Of a stretch of DNA of 64,000 bases, positions 29,401-37,390 are shown piece by piece. The stretch's first letter is position 1; each line of letters starts with the position of its first letter. Under the pieces are notes generated by a model. It had not been told where the DNA came from, did not search any database, and saw only the letters and a list, made by a program, of their open reading frames with translations. The stretch is from Campylobacter subantarcticus LMG 24377 (GTDB lineage Bacteria > Campylobacterota > Campylobacteria > Campylobacterales > Campylobacteraceae), in the NCBI RefSeq assembly GCF_000816305.1, contig NZ_CP007773.1, forward strand, positions 248,001 to 312,000, written 5' to 3'. The position numbers and the translations under genes are program-made.

Positions 29401-29749
29401 TTTGATTAAAAAGTTAGATTTAAAAAAGAAAGTTTTTCTTCTTGGCAGGATTTCCAATCCTTTTCCATATTTGAAAAAAGCGGATTGTTTTGTAATGAGT
29501 TCAAACCATGAAGGGCAACCTATGACTTTATTAGAGGCATTGGTTTTAAATAAAGCCATAGTTGCTACAGATATTCCAGGGAATGTTAGTGTGCTTAAGA
29601 ATCGTGGTGGTTTGATAGTGGATAATACTATAAAAGGATTGGTGTATGGAATGGAATATTATATTAGTAATTTAATTGAAATATTAGATTTTAATGCAAA
29701 GGAGTACAACATTCAATGTTTGCAAAAATTAAAAGCGTTTTTAATATAA
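26456..29749 (+). CDS. three-part capsule synthase: TPR, CDP-glycerol glycerophosphotransferase, GT4 glycosyltransferase
   Basis: A 1097-residue protein. Residues 1-330 are TPR repeats (e.g. YHEAASYYEQAVKLS). About 340-700 is a TagB/TagF glycerophosphotransferase domain (LNTWHGTPIKYLGK near 450; VDVLITDYSSVMFDFMVLER near 610, the conserved D-Y-S-S block). About 715-1090 is a GT4-type glycosyltransferase (INIARLSVEKDQ near 937; NHEGQPMTLLEAL near 1016, an E-X7-E motif). One chain thus holds a phosphoglycerol transferase and a sugar transferase, enough to build an alternating sugar-glycerol-phosphate backbone. It starts in an overlap with the LicD gene (TAATG). Confidence 0.88.
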   Translation: MYWIYYFLGMWYYQKKKDYKKAQSYFLRVLKRREKHAKCNFKLGMSYFKLKQWKEANEFISKALIIDPSKKSWHTQLKQTENHLNNMFFRPQKLWWKEVEDLKRQIQDKEKNFFICRDLAIALENMKRYHEAASYYEQAVKLSDKKESILYYKLGYCYESKGHDSEPNIELAQKYYNKAIKYDDKLDARKFGIGIFHEKQGLWEEANKAYLKHHEEVKNLDNDDLLYKIAFSFEKLYDYCNAEYYYKRTLEINYQRPYTHYRLALILEKQKKLEEAVEFYKEALRRSNEHKSYWYFRLCKCLNSLGRYEESAKFLNKSQVLQNKPYGLSEGVLSDKNLRRRMFYTECYENLKIIDNVILYESFHGKSMSCNPYAIFLHLLKQDEFKAYTHVWVVNNLNNVKANFKKMQNIVFVVRGSDLYLKYLASAKYLINNVTFPDYFIRKEGQRYLNTWHGTPIKYLGKKIKTGFMEHANVQRNFLHATHLIHPNLYTKDILENDYDIKDLFSGVSVLTGYPRIDLSLSNDVSIKNDLGIKDNQKVLLYAPTWRGGLNKQYFDFERLKNDILELQKSNFKILVSVHHEIEHLFDNEQLKDVLLPSYMEMNELLPIVDVLITDYSSVMFDFMVLERPIICYLYDYEYYKQERGLYFNVDEITHHVCKTIEDVKEVLNSKDLFVKDNSHLTSLKHKFYDLEDGKSCARVVSTFFDDMKKKDTKNCNNVLFYVGPFIPNGIMSSFKNLVHHLQNLDFNIFVSIDPASICSHEERLEQFYLISEKVKILPKVGSLNLTLEEFYIEKENLNKEKSLQNYKREFKRLYADVNFKVVINFEGYNVFWVKLFSSVDNNMIFLHNNMQGEFEKRFPYLEQNFKCYKDYKKILSVSKQTNEENEKNLANAYDIEKDKFDFLENTINHNEIIAKSKEKLDEITENKYFKTDYKVFINIARLSVEKDQAKLIEAFKVINEKYPKTLLLILGEGPLKEDLQNLIKKLDLKKKVFLLGRISNPFPYLKKADCFVMSSNHEGQPMTLLEALVLNKAIVATDIPGNVSVLKNRGGLIVDNTIKGLVYGMEYYISNLIEILDFNAKEYNIQCLQKLKAFLI

Positions 29750-32274
29750 AAAAAGAAAAAAAAAATGATAAATATAGAGTGGCTGTTTTGTTTTATGGAC
29801 ATGCAAGAACTTATCGTCGGACATATGATTTTTTTAAAAAAAATGTTTTGGATGTAAACAATGATATTGAAATGGATGTGTATATACACACATGGAGTGA
29901 GTTGGAGCATGTGGATCATAGACATCAATACAAAAAAGACTTAAGTATCGCAGGAAAACCATTGCAGCAGGATGATGTTAGTTTTATAAAAGAAAAATAT
30001 AATCCAATAGCACTTAAAATAGATAATCAATTGTCTTTTAATGAGGAGCAAAGAGAAAGAATATCGAAGAATGGATTTAGTGAAAAATCATATATTGCTA
30101 ATTATAATATTTCATATTCAATGCAAGAGTGCAATAAGCTAAGAAAAAAAACTGGCAAAAAATATGATTTAATTGTTTTAAGTAGATTAGATATTATATT
30201 TTTAAAACCGTTAAAGATATTTGAAGCTTTGCAGAATAGCGGTCAAGGTAAGATAGATTTTTTGAGCTATAATAAAAGCGATTTTGATGATATTGTTTTC
30301 TATACATATATGGAGTCAAACTCTATGGAGTTGTTTAGAAATCAAAGAAAATATATTACTGGTATTGATTTATTATTGATAGCTGGTAATAAATCTATAG
30401 ATTATATATGTGGTTGGCATAATGAACTTTTAAAATTTCCCCCTATGGGTGCTGGTCCAGAAAGATGGATAACTAAGCAAATTCATGATTATAAATTAAA
30501 TTTACAACTGATGTATTATAAAAAACCTGAATGTTATACAATATTAAGAAGTAATGAGTGTAGTGAATCTGTCAATCGGGAGTTATTTTGTTTAAATGAT
30601 GCCAAAAAACATTGGAATTATGAATATACTCGACAGATATATGAAAAACTTATAAAAATAAATGAAAGTTATTTATTTGAATATATACACTACTTGGCTG
30701 ATATTGGCTATTTGGAGGTAATTTATAAGTTATTTTTTATTGACTTTGGCCTTGAAAAAATTAATAAGATGATTGAGTTAAAAATCAATGACTCGGAAAC
30801 AGCCGTACATTTATTAAAATTTTATAATTTGTCATATAATCCATCGATTATGTGCTGTAGTGATAAAATTGAAAGCAAGATGTTAAATTTGACTTATCAT
30901 AATAATTTTTTTGAGCTACATAAACTATGCATGGAAAATTTAGATTTTATAAAGAAGGATTGTGGGAAAACTCAAATGATAGTAAATTATGCCATAAATA
31001 AAATGATGGAGAGTGATAATTTGGGTGCAGAATTAGCTATTCATGTTTTGTCTTTATATGAAACCTCAAAGAGTATTAACCAACAAAGAAAAAAATATAT
31101 TACGAGTAGTTTTATTGATTACTTTGAAAAAAAAAGAGAAGAAGGTTTTTTTAAATATCAAAATTCTGTACTTATTGGTGCTATTTTACACCAAGTAAAT
31201 CAAGATGAAGGTAAAAAAAAGTATGTCTTAAAGAATCAAAATTATTTCCAGAAATATAATAAAAAAAGTAATGGCATTTTTTTTGTAAAAGATAATGTAA
31301 AAGATAATGTAAAAGATAATGTAAAAGATAATGTAAAAGATAATGTAAAAGATAATGTAAAAATTGCCGTATGTTTATCAGGGTTGATTAGAGGTGATTT
31401 TAAGAAAGTTATTGATAATTTAAAATCCGTATTAATAGAACCACTAAATGCAGATTTGTTTGTTTTTAGTTGGGATAGAAGTGTTGAATATCCTGGTTTT
31501 TGCGGGGATAGTAATTGGGTGTATCGATTGTTTGGAGCCGATTTTTTAAAAGAGTGTCCAGAATATATGAAGAAAACATCTTTTCTCCAAGCTAATTTTC
31601 CAAAATTATATAATAAATTAAATATGGAGCATGGTGTTAAAAAAATCGATAGTGCGTATATTCAGAGTATTTCAAAATGCGTTGCTGCCGATACTGAAAA
31701 TGAGGAGATTTTTTTACAATCCTTATCGATGGATTTTTTATCTATGAGAGAAAAAAACAGGGCAAAGATGTTTTATGGGATTTATAGGTCACTTCAAATG
31801 GTGTTTGAATATGAAAAAAATCATAATATTCGGTATGATTATTTGTTTAGAGTTAGACCGGATATTGGTCTAAAAGGAAATATAAATAAAGTCCAGTTAA
31901 TGAAATTGCAAAACAATGAAATTGCAGTTGATTTTTTTTCTTATGGCGTGCAAGATCAATTTTTTTATGGTCGCAGAGATATCGTCGCAGAATTGATGAA
32001 TTTATGGGTTTATTATCAAAATAATACCGATTTAAGTAAAATAGATAGTTCGCATTATTTATTGCATATGTTTTTTTCACTAAAAAATATTTTCACTGTA
32101 AAACCTATTTTGCAAAGAGATGTATCATATGCTATAAGAGGAATAAAATTTCCAGATGTTTCTAAGGAGTTAGAAAAAGACTTGCTAAATTTTTGCTCAG
32201 AGCATTATGATTACGGAAGAGTAAAAAATATATTGCAAAAAATGTTCTTAAGTTATGAATCTAAGGAACTCTAA
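29716..32274 (+). CDS. two-domain capsule glycosyltransferase-like protein with VKDN repeat linker
   Basis: An 852-residue protein of unassigned family. Two similar alpha/beta domains are visible. Residues about 20-300 begin YRVAVLFYGHARTYRRT and contain DLIVLSRLDIIFLKP. Residues about 545-835 begin VKIAVCLSGLIRGDFKK and contain DYLFRVRPDIGLKG. The second is clearly related to the 41246-43189 product (ALCLTGVLRPGW; FIIRVRSDYKI). The R-x-D after hydrophobic residues resembles the D-x-D region of glycosyltransferases. They are joined by a helical part and six tandem VKDN repeats. It overlaps the preceding gene by 34 bp with its own AAGGAG site. An A7-G-A10 run lies at its 5' end. Function inferred as capsule sugar transfer. 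Confidence 0.65.
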   Translation: MFAKIKSVFNIKKEKKNDKYRVAVLFYGHARTYRRTYDFFKKNVLDVNNDIEMDVYIHTWSELEHVDHRHQYKKDLSIAGKPLQQDDVSFIKEKYNPIALKIDNQLSFNEEQRERISKNGFSEKSYIANYNISYSMQECNKLRKKTGKKYDLIVLSRLDIIFLKPLKIFEALQNSGQGKIDFLSYNKSDFDDIVFYTYMESNSMELFRNQRKYITGIDLLLIAGNKSIDYICGWHNELLKFPPMGAGPERWITKQIHDYKLNLQLMYYKKPECYTILRSNECSESVNRELFCLNDAKKHWNYEYTRQIYEKLIKINESYLFEYIHYLADIGYLEVIYKLFFIDFGLEKINKMIELKINDSETAVHLLKFYNLSYNPSIMCCSDKIESKMLNLTYHNNFFELHKLCMENLDFIKKDCGKTQMIVNYAINKMMESDNLGAELAIHVLSLYETSKSINQQRKKYITSSFIDYFEKKREEGFFKYQNSVLIGAILHQVNQDEGKKKYVLKNQNYFQKYNKKSNGIFFVKDNVKDNVKDNVKDNVKDNVKDNVKIAVCLSGLIRGDFKKVIDNLKSVLIEPLNADLFVFSWDRSVEYPGFCGDSNWVYRLFGADFLKECPEYMKKTSFLQANFPKLYNKLNMEHGVKKIDSAYIQSISKCVAADTENEEIFLQSLSMDFLSMREKNRAKMFYGIYRSLQMVFEYEKNHNIRYDYLFRVRPDIGLKGNINKVQLMKLQNNEIAVDFFSYGVQDQFFYGRRDIVAELMNLWVYYQNNTDLSKIDSSHYLLHMFFSLKNIFTVKPILQRDVSYAIRGIKFPDVSKELEKDLLNFCSEHYDYGRVKNILQKMFLSYESKEL
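31285..31356 (+). repeat. six perfect 12-bp tandem repeats (GTAAAAGATAAT)
   Basis: Six exact copies plus a half copy, encoding VKDN six times between the two glycosyltransferase-like domains. The unit is a multiple of three, so copy-number change alters linker length without shifting the frame. Confidence 0.97.
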
Positions 32275-33006
32275 TGCTTAACCCAAATAGTGCTATAGAC
32301 AGGATAAAAAATTCACTTTCTTATAGATTAGGTCTTGCTATCATAGAATGTAAAAAACAACATGGGGGGGGGTATATAACCCTACCATATAAATTATATA
32401 AGATAAAACAACAACATTTTAAAGAACAAAAACTATACAAGCAAACTATTAAAATATTTCCACAACTTGCATATCCTAAAGTAGAATCTTGCAAAGATTA
32501 TAATGAAAGCATAAGATATAAGTATCATCTTTCCTATATGCTAGGAGAAGCTTTGATTTGTGCTCATAAAGCTTGGTGTAAAGGAGGATACTTTATGTTA
32601 CCTTCTTTGTTAAAAGAAAAATATAAGATATATAAAAACATTCAAGATATTATCAGCATATTGCCTCAAAAATTACACTATCATTTTTACAATTCAACAA
32701 TAAAAAATCATAAAATAAATATTCAAGATTTGATTGATATTTTGAAACAACATAAAGATTATAAACCCATACTAGAAAATATATTTCATAATTTTGATTT
32801 TTTTATAAAACATTTTGATCTTATTAGAATTTGGCTATCTTCGAAAGATTTTAAAGAAAAATATAAACAAGAAAATCACCCTTACCCTTCTTTGCTTGAT
32901 CCTAAAAAACTAAACGATGAGAATGAAAAAATTAACTATAAAAATATTCCTGCTGAACTTGCATGGGAAATGAATTTACCTTTACCGGATAATTATAAGT
33001 TTGTGT
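32261..33006 (+). repeat. 746-bp direct repeat, copy 1 (5' part of MeOPN transferase gene)
   Basis: Reads identical to 43176-43921, including the CTAAGGAACTCTAATG junction with the upstream gene, the G9 tract and the first 244 codons. Both copies are in the same orientation. Confidence 0.95.
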
Positions 33007-34067
33007 TTTTATCTGGGGGAGTTTCTGGGCATGCGGCAATGATGAAATTTTTAGAAGATTGTTATATTGGGTTATATACAAGACAAACATATCGAGGAGG
33101 TGATGTACTCGGTATTTATTGCGATCAATATTTAGCAATGCAAAAAAAACACTATAATATTTTAGTTTATATGGAATATGGAAATATACAATCAAAGGCC
33201 AAGGAAAAATTAATTGGCTTATTTGATCAAAAAAGAAGGGTTTTATTTTTAGTTAGAGATCCTATATCTAGATTAAAATCTAGAGTTAATCATATAGCCC
33301 CAAATAAATTTGCTAAGTATGATTTTTATTTAGATTCTGATGTTAAAAAGGTGGTGGATGTAAAGAGATACTATTCGAGAAAAGGAATCTCTGGTTTTCC
33401 TGAAATTGATATTTTAGAGAATTATGTTAATTTGAATTTTTTTTGTTATACATCTTTAACTAAAAATTTTCATGATGATGTTTTTTACATTGATATGGAG
33501 GAAATTAAACCAGAAAAAGCATTTGATACAATGTGTGCTTTGGCAAATAAATTTGGATTTAGCGAGCCTACTGATAAGAAAAAATTTTCATGCACGGTAT
33601 TTGACGATACAATTGGATATTTTCCTATGAGATTGCATATTGGTAGTATTATAATTATAATTAATACCGAATTTAGAGCTAAACAAATACAACAATCCAA
33701 AGAATATATCAACATTGTAAGTGATTTTTTTGATAAGCCTTTAAAATATGACAATTTAGGTATTTTTATAAAACCACAAGACTATGAGCAGTTAAAGCAG
33801 AGCGGTGAACTGATGCAAGCCACAAAAAAATATTTGGCAAATTTTATAAAGGCATTGGAAGAAAGAATAGAGATTGAAAAATCTAAATTATTTAAAGAAG
33901 ATGATGTGTTAAAATATTTAAAAGAAAACAAAGAGCTAAGGATTAGACTGAAAGAATTACTTGATAAAGAACTTGCTCACATTAAGCAATACAGGCCAGA
34001 TATAGTTGCCTCTTGGAAATACTATCAAGAATTTGAAAGAATATGTAAAGAATTGGATGGTAATTAA
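32274..34067 (+). CDS. putative MeOPN transferase 1 (Cj1421/Cj1422 type), phase-variable
   Basis: A 597-residue homolog of the C. jejuni transferases that place O-methyl phosphoramidate on capsule sugars. The N-terminus has two copies of a capsule module (RIKNSLSYRLGLAII...GGGYITLPYKL, residues 9-45; HLSYMLGEALI...GGYFMLPSLL, about 83-115). The unique centre (about 245-470) carries LFLVRDPISRLKSRVNH, a sulfotransferase-like R-D-P-x-x-R phosphate-binding motif. The C-terminus (about 474-597) is charged. First 244 and last about 124 residues match the 43189 gene almost exactly; the centre differs, which suggests a different acceptor sugar. The G9 tract at 32364 is in the ON frame. Start overlaps the previous stop (TAATG). 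Confidence 0.85.
   Translation: MLNPNSAIDRIKNSLSYRLGLAIIECKKQHGGGYITLPYKLYKIKQQHFKEQKLYKQTIKIFPQLAYPKVESCKDYNESIRYKYHLSYMLGEALICAHKAWCKGGYFMLPSLLKEKYKIYKNIQDIISILPQKLHYHFYNSTIKNHKINIQDLIDILKQHKDYKPILENIFHNFDFFIKHFDLIRIWLSSKDFKEKYKQENHPYPSLLDPKKLNDENEKINYKNIPAELAWEMNLPLPDNYKFVFLSGGVSGHAAMMKFLEDCYIGLYTRQTYRGGDVLGIYCDQYLAMQKKHYNILVYMEYGNIQSKAKEKLIGLFDQKRRVLFLVRDPISRLKSRVNHIAPNKFAKYDFYLDSDVKKVVDVKRYYSRKGISGFPEIDILENYVNLNFFCYTSLTKNFHDDVFYIDMEEIKPEKAFDTMCALANKFGFSEPTDKKKFSCTVFDDTIGYFPMRLHIGSIIIIINTEFRAKQIQQSKEYINIVSDFFDKPLKYDNLGIFIKPQDYEQLKQSGELMQATKKYLANFIKALEERIEIEKSKLFKEDDVLKYLKENKELRIRLKELLDKELAHIKQYRPDIVASWKYYQEFERICKELDGN
32364..32372 (+). repeat. G9 contingency tract in MeOPN transferase 1
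   Basis: Nine G's encode Gly-Gly-Gly at codons 31-33. With eight G's the frame reads into GGT ATA TAA and with ten into a TAA seven codons later, so either slip truncates the protein at about 35-40 residues. The present length is ON. Confidence 0.95.
33694..34066 (+). repeat. direct repeat of the transferase 3' part, copy 1
   Basis: Matches 44660-45032 over about 373 bp with two visible base differences near the end (Arg/Lys and Ile/Met). Together with the 5' repeat it frames the variable centre of the gene. Confidence 0.93.
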
Positions 34068-34090
34068 TACTAAAGAAAGATAAAAAAAAG

Positions 34091-34096
34091 TATAAT
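34091..34096 (+). promoter_or_regulatory. -10 element for the 34119-43189 cassette
   Basis: TATAAT preceded by GATAAAAAAAAG, the same block as in front of kpsM. It lies 23 bp before the ATT start of the HAD gene and gives this cassette its own promoter. Confidence 0.5.
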
Positions 34097-34118
34097 ATAA
34101 TAAAAACAAGGAAAGACT

Positions 34119-34514
34119 ATTAAGAATATTATTATTGATTTAGATGGAACTTTAACATTAGATACTGATGTTCCTTACAAGGATAAGCCAATAAATACAA
34201 ACATTTTAAGGCAACTATGTTATTATAAGGAATTAGGTTTTAAAGTAACTATATTTACTAGTAGAAATATGAGAACATATCAGGGTGATATTGAAAAAAT
34301 TAAGCATAATACATTGCCCATAATTGTAGAGTGGCTTGATAAGCATAAAGTTCCTTATGATGATATTATCGTAGGAAAGCCATGGTGTGGTTACGATGGT
34401 TTTTATGTCGATGATAAAGCTATAAGACCTTCTGAATTCGCAAAATATTCTTATGAGGAAATTATTGAGATTCTTCAAAAAGAAAACCCATATAAAGATG
34501 GAGGAAATAGATGA
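34119..34514 (+). CDS. capsule-associated HAD phosphatase, apparent ATT start
   Basis: Homology to small HAD capsule phosphatases begins with KNIIIDLDGTLTLDT (catalytic D-x-D at residues 7 and 9) and continues through TIFTSRNMRTYQGD (Ser/Thr motif) to VGKPWCGYDGFYVDDKAIRPSEF (Lys and D-D motifs), so the whole enzyme is encoded. No ATG, GTG or TTG lies at its start. The codon 6 nt after a good AAGGAA site is ATT, where ATG would be expected. The first ATG (34269) would remove the nucleophile. Either it starts at ATT with low efficiency, giving 131 residues, or it is a recent start-codon mutant. It is coupled to the next gene (ATGA). Confidence 0.75.
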   Translation: MKNIIIDLDGTLTLDTDVPYKDKPINTNILRQLCYYKELGFKVTIFTSRNMRTYQGDIEKIKHNTLPIIVEWLDKHKVPYDDIIVGKPWCGYDGFYVDDKAIRPSEFAKYSYEEIIEILQKENPYKDGGNR

Positions 34515-36049
34515 TTTTTATTATGTCATCAGCTTATTGCTCTGATGATTTTGAACTAGAATTTGGAAAAATTCCTCCTTCTTTTTTGCCGTTGGGCAAC
34601 AAAAGATTATACGAATATCAGATTGAACTTTTTCGTAACTTAAATGAGTCGATAGTATTAACTCTTCCTCAAAGTTTTCAAATTAGTGAATATGATTTTC
34701 TAAAGTTAAAATCACTAGGTGTAAAGATTTTATATATTCCTGAAAGTATGCAATTAGCAGAAGCTTTGATTTATACTATTAATATGAATTCTCCAATCAA
34801 TGAGTCGATTTATATATTACACGGTGATACATATTTTAGTTCTATACAGTCTTTAAAAAACCATTTGGTGGTTTCAAAGGTAAAAGAGAATTATAAATGG
34901 GCGTACTTGTTTAAAGAGAAAGTGTTAAATTATAGGATAAAAAATAACATTTCGGAAGACTATGAATTGGTTTTATCTGGTTTTATGAATATTGAATATC
35001 CATACTTTTTAGTTAAGTGTCTTTTGGATAATCATTATTCTTTTGTTGATGGGTTAAGAGAATATTCCAATACTCATGCTTTTAGTATAGCTCAAGATAA
35101 CTCATGGTTAGATTTTGGCTTGATAACAAATTATTTTCATTCTAAAAAAAAATTTAGCACACAAAGAGCTTTTAATCATTTATTAATTGATGAAAACTTT
35201 GTGATAAAGTCTTCAAATTGGGATAGTAAAATCAGAGCTGAGATCAATTGGTATAGAAGATTTCCACAAAAATATAACATGTACTTACCAAGATTTTATT
35301 GTGAAAAAGCAGGTTCTTATCGATTGGAGTATTTGTATCATAATACCTTATTAGAGTTGTTTGTTTTTGGAAAATTACCACATTATATTTGGCGTAATAT
35401 TTTTGGGTCTATAAAAGTATTTTTAAACACTATTCATAAATTTAAAAGTGATAAAGAGATTGTTTTTGATTATAAAGCTAAAACGTTGAAAAGATTAAAA
35501 CAAATCAATCATCCAGAAATTAGTTTTTCTAAAAAATATTCTTTTGGTAATTATGAAAGTATATCAATATGTGAAATCCTAAATTCATTAGATAAAAATA
35601 TATCGCAAAAACAAGATATAAGATTAATTCACGGAGATTTTTGTTTTAGTAATATTGTGTATGATTTTAGATCAAAGAATATAAAAACGTTTGATCCCAG
35701 GGGAATGGACTTTGATGAGAATATAACAGTCTATGGAGATATGTGTTATGATTATGCGAAATTAGTGCACTCCGTATTAGGTTTGTATGATTTTATTGTT
35801 TCTGGCTTTTCAAGATGTGAAATTCAAAAAGATAAAATATTTTTGTCTATAGATGTGAGTGATGAAATAGTTAAAATTCAGGAAGAATTTTTTACAATGT
35901 TCGAAATTGATAAGCAAATTTGCTCTATTGCTATACATCTATTTGCTTCTATGCTTCCTTTGCATGCTGATGATAGTGACAGACAAAAGGCTTTGTTTGC
36001 TAATGTTTTTAGATTATATTTTTATTTTAAAGATAAAGGTTTGGTATGA
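34511..36049 (+). CDS. fusion of nucleotidyltransferase-like domain and APH/choline-kinase-like kinase
   Basis: A 512-residue protein. Residues 1-240 resemble a sugar-nucleotide-type nucleotidyltransferase (PPSFLPLGNKRLYEYQIEL near 19; SIYILHGDTYF near 98), although the usual GxGxR loop is not intact. Residues about 245-512 have aminoglycoside/choline-kinase features: RLIHGDFCFSNIVYD near 375 (catalytic H-G-D-x-x-x-x-N) and KTFDPRGMDFDEN near 395 (metal-binding D). It may phosphorylate a small hydroxyl or amino alcohol and help activate it, like LicA plus LicC in one chain. Substrate unknown. Confidence 0.7.
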   Translation: MIFIMSSAYCSDDFELEFGKIPPSFLPLGNKRLYEYQIELFRNLNESIVLTLPQSFQISEYDFLKLKSLGVKILYIPESMQLAEALIYTINMNSPINESIYILHGDTYFSSIQSLKNHLVVSKVKENYKWAYLFKEKVLNYRIKNNISEDYELVLSGFMNIEYPYFLVKCLLDNHYSFVDGLREYSNTHAFSIAQDNSWLDFGLITNYFHSKKKFSTQRAFNHLLIDENFVIKSSNWDSKIRAEINWYRRFPQKYNMYLPRFYCEKAGSYRLEYLYHNTLLELFVFGKLPHYIWRNIFGSIKVFLNTIHKFKSDKEIVFDYKAKTLKRLKQINHPEISFSKKYSFGNYESISICEILNSLDKNISQKQDIRLIHGDFCFSNIVYDFRSKNIKTFDPRGMDFDENITVYGDMCYDYAKLVHSVLGLYDFIVSGFSRCEIQKDKIFLSIDVSDEIVKIQEEFFTMFEIDKQICSIAIHLFASMLPLHADDSDRQKALFANVFRLYFYFKDKGLV

Positions 36050-36777
36050 CTATTGTTTTTCCTATGGCTGGGCTTAGTTCACGATTTTTAAATGCAGGTT
36101 ATAAAATACCAAAATATATGCTTAAAATACAAAATAAAACTGTATTTTATAATGCGGTTTTTGGGTTTAAGCATTATTTCAAAGATTGCAATTTTCTTTT
36201 TATTTATAGAGATATACATAATACCGAAAAATTTATTGCAGATGAGTGTGAAAAATTTAAAATCAAAAATAAAATTCTTGTAAAACTTGATGATGAAACT
36301 CAAGGGCAGGCCCATACAGTTATGCTTGGATTGGAAAAAGCTTATATTGATGATAATGAAAGTATATTGATTTTTAATATAGATACTTTTAGATATAATT
36401 ATATTTTACCTGATTTTGACTATGAAAAGTTGGATGGATATTTGGAAGTATTTCAGGCCGATGGAGAGCAGTGGTCGTTTGTTTTACCTGGTGATGATAA
36501 AAATGTTTTGAAGACAACTGAAAAAGAAAGAATTTCTAATCTTTGTAGTAGCGGGTTATATTATTTTAAAAAAGGCAAAGACTTTAAAGATTCTTTTAAG
36601 TTTTCGTATGAAAACAAGCTGTATGTAAAAAATGAACTATATATAGCACCCTTATATAACTATTTGATCAAAAATGATAAACAAATTAAATATCATGAGA
36701 TAAATTTGAGTGATATAATATTTTGCGGAACACCGCAAGATTACGAAAGGATTAAGATTGAAAATAATATCTCATAG
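36046..36777 (+). CDS. nucleotidyltransferase-family capsule protein A
   Basis: A 243-residue NTP-transferase-fold protein. The nucleotide-binding loop is FPMAGLSSRFLNAGYKIPKYML (split over residues 5-26; G-x-S-S-R-F and the following Lys), and the metal-binding region is SILIFNIDTFR near 107. The uridylyl/cytidylyl transferase fold predicts formation of an NDP- or CDP-linked compound. The N-terminus matches the 39401 product in style, but the rest is divergent. It overlaps its neighbours by 4 and 20 bp. Confidence 0.75.
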   Translation: MTIVFPMAGLSSRFLNAGYKIPKYMLKIQNKTVFYNAVFGFKHYFKDCNFLFIYRDIHNTEKFIADECEKFKIKNKILVKLDDETQGQAHTVMLGLEKAYIDDNESILIFNIDTFRYNYILPDFDYEKLDGYLEVFQADGEQWSFVLPGDDKNVLKTTEKERISNLCSSGLYYFKKGKDFKDSFKFSYENKLYVKNELYIAPLYNYLIKNDKQIKYHEINLSDIIFCGTPQDYERIKIENNIS

Positions 36778-37390
36778 AGGTATATGGGGCAAATGTAGTG
36801 AGAAAAACACCTTAAAAGCATTTGAGCGGAGTTTTTGTAATGATTTTGGTGTCGAGACTGATTTGCGAGATATGTTAGAGCAAATTGTTATATCACATGA
36901 TATGTCAAATAGCAGTTGCTTGACTCTAGATGATTTTTTTGCTTTATATAAAAGATTCTCTAGTAATTTTCCTTTGGCATTAAATATTAAAGCTGATGGA
37001 CTTCAAAGTATTTTGAAAGAATTTTTAGAGAAATATGATGTTGATAACTACTTTGTATTTGATATGTCGGTTCCCGATGCTTTACTTTATATAAAGGCAG
37101 GCTTTAATGTTTTTACAAGACAAAGTGAATATGAAAAACAACCTAGTTTTTATAATGAAGCGTGCGGAGTGTGGATGGATGAATTTTGTGAACATTGGAT
37201 TGATGAGAAGATTATTCAGGGTCATTTAGAAAATAATAAAAAAATATGTATTGTTTCCCCTGAATTACATAAAAGAGATTTTAAAAAAGAGTGGCAAGAG
37301 TACAAAGAAATATCTAAAAAATTAGATAACGGTGATAGTTTGATGCTTTGTACGGACTATCCTTTTCAAGCAAGGGAGTTTTTAATGTGA
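36758..37390 (+). CDS. glycerophosphodiester phosphodiesterase-like protein
   Basis: A 210-residue TIM-barrel-type protein with the GDPD active-site pattern: HRG (residues 6-8), SEKNT (near 15), GVETDLRD (near 33) and ISHD (near 46). These correspond to the His, Glu-Asn, Glu-x-Asp and His-Asp ligands of GDPDs. It starts with TTG inside the preceding gene, the only start that keeps the His. GDPDs release alcohols from glycerophosphodiesters. Here it might supply the alcohol to the nearby kinase or edit a phosphodiester of the capsule; both are inference. Confidence 0.7.
   Translation: MKIISHRGIWGKCSEKNTLKAFERSFCNDFGVETDLRDMLEQIVISHDMSNSSCLTLDDFFALYKRFSSNFPLALNIKADGLQSILKEFLEKYDVDNYFVFDMSVPDALLYIKAGFNVFTRQSEYEKQPSFYNEACGVWMDEFCEHWIDEKIIQGHLENNKKICIVSPELHKRDFKKEWQEYKEISKKLDNGDSLMLCTDYPFQAREFLM

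Noticed and set aside
31285-31356. Short tandem repeats considered as a CRISPR array
   Set aside because: Units are 12 bp, directly adjacent without spacers, and translate in frame as VKDN. No cas genes are present in the window.
34269-34514. Taking the ATG at 34269 as the true start of the HAD gene (81 residues)
   Set aside because: The 50 codons before it, in the same frame, encode the conserved motif I with the catalytic D-x-D. A protein starting at 34269 would lack its nucleophile, and no ribosome site precedes that ATG.
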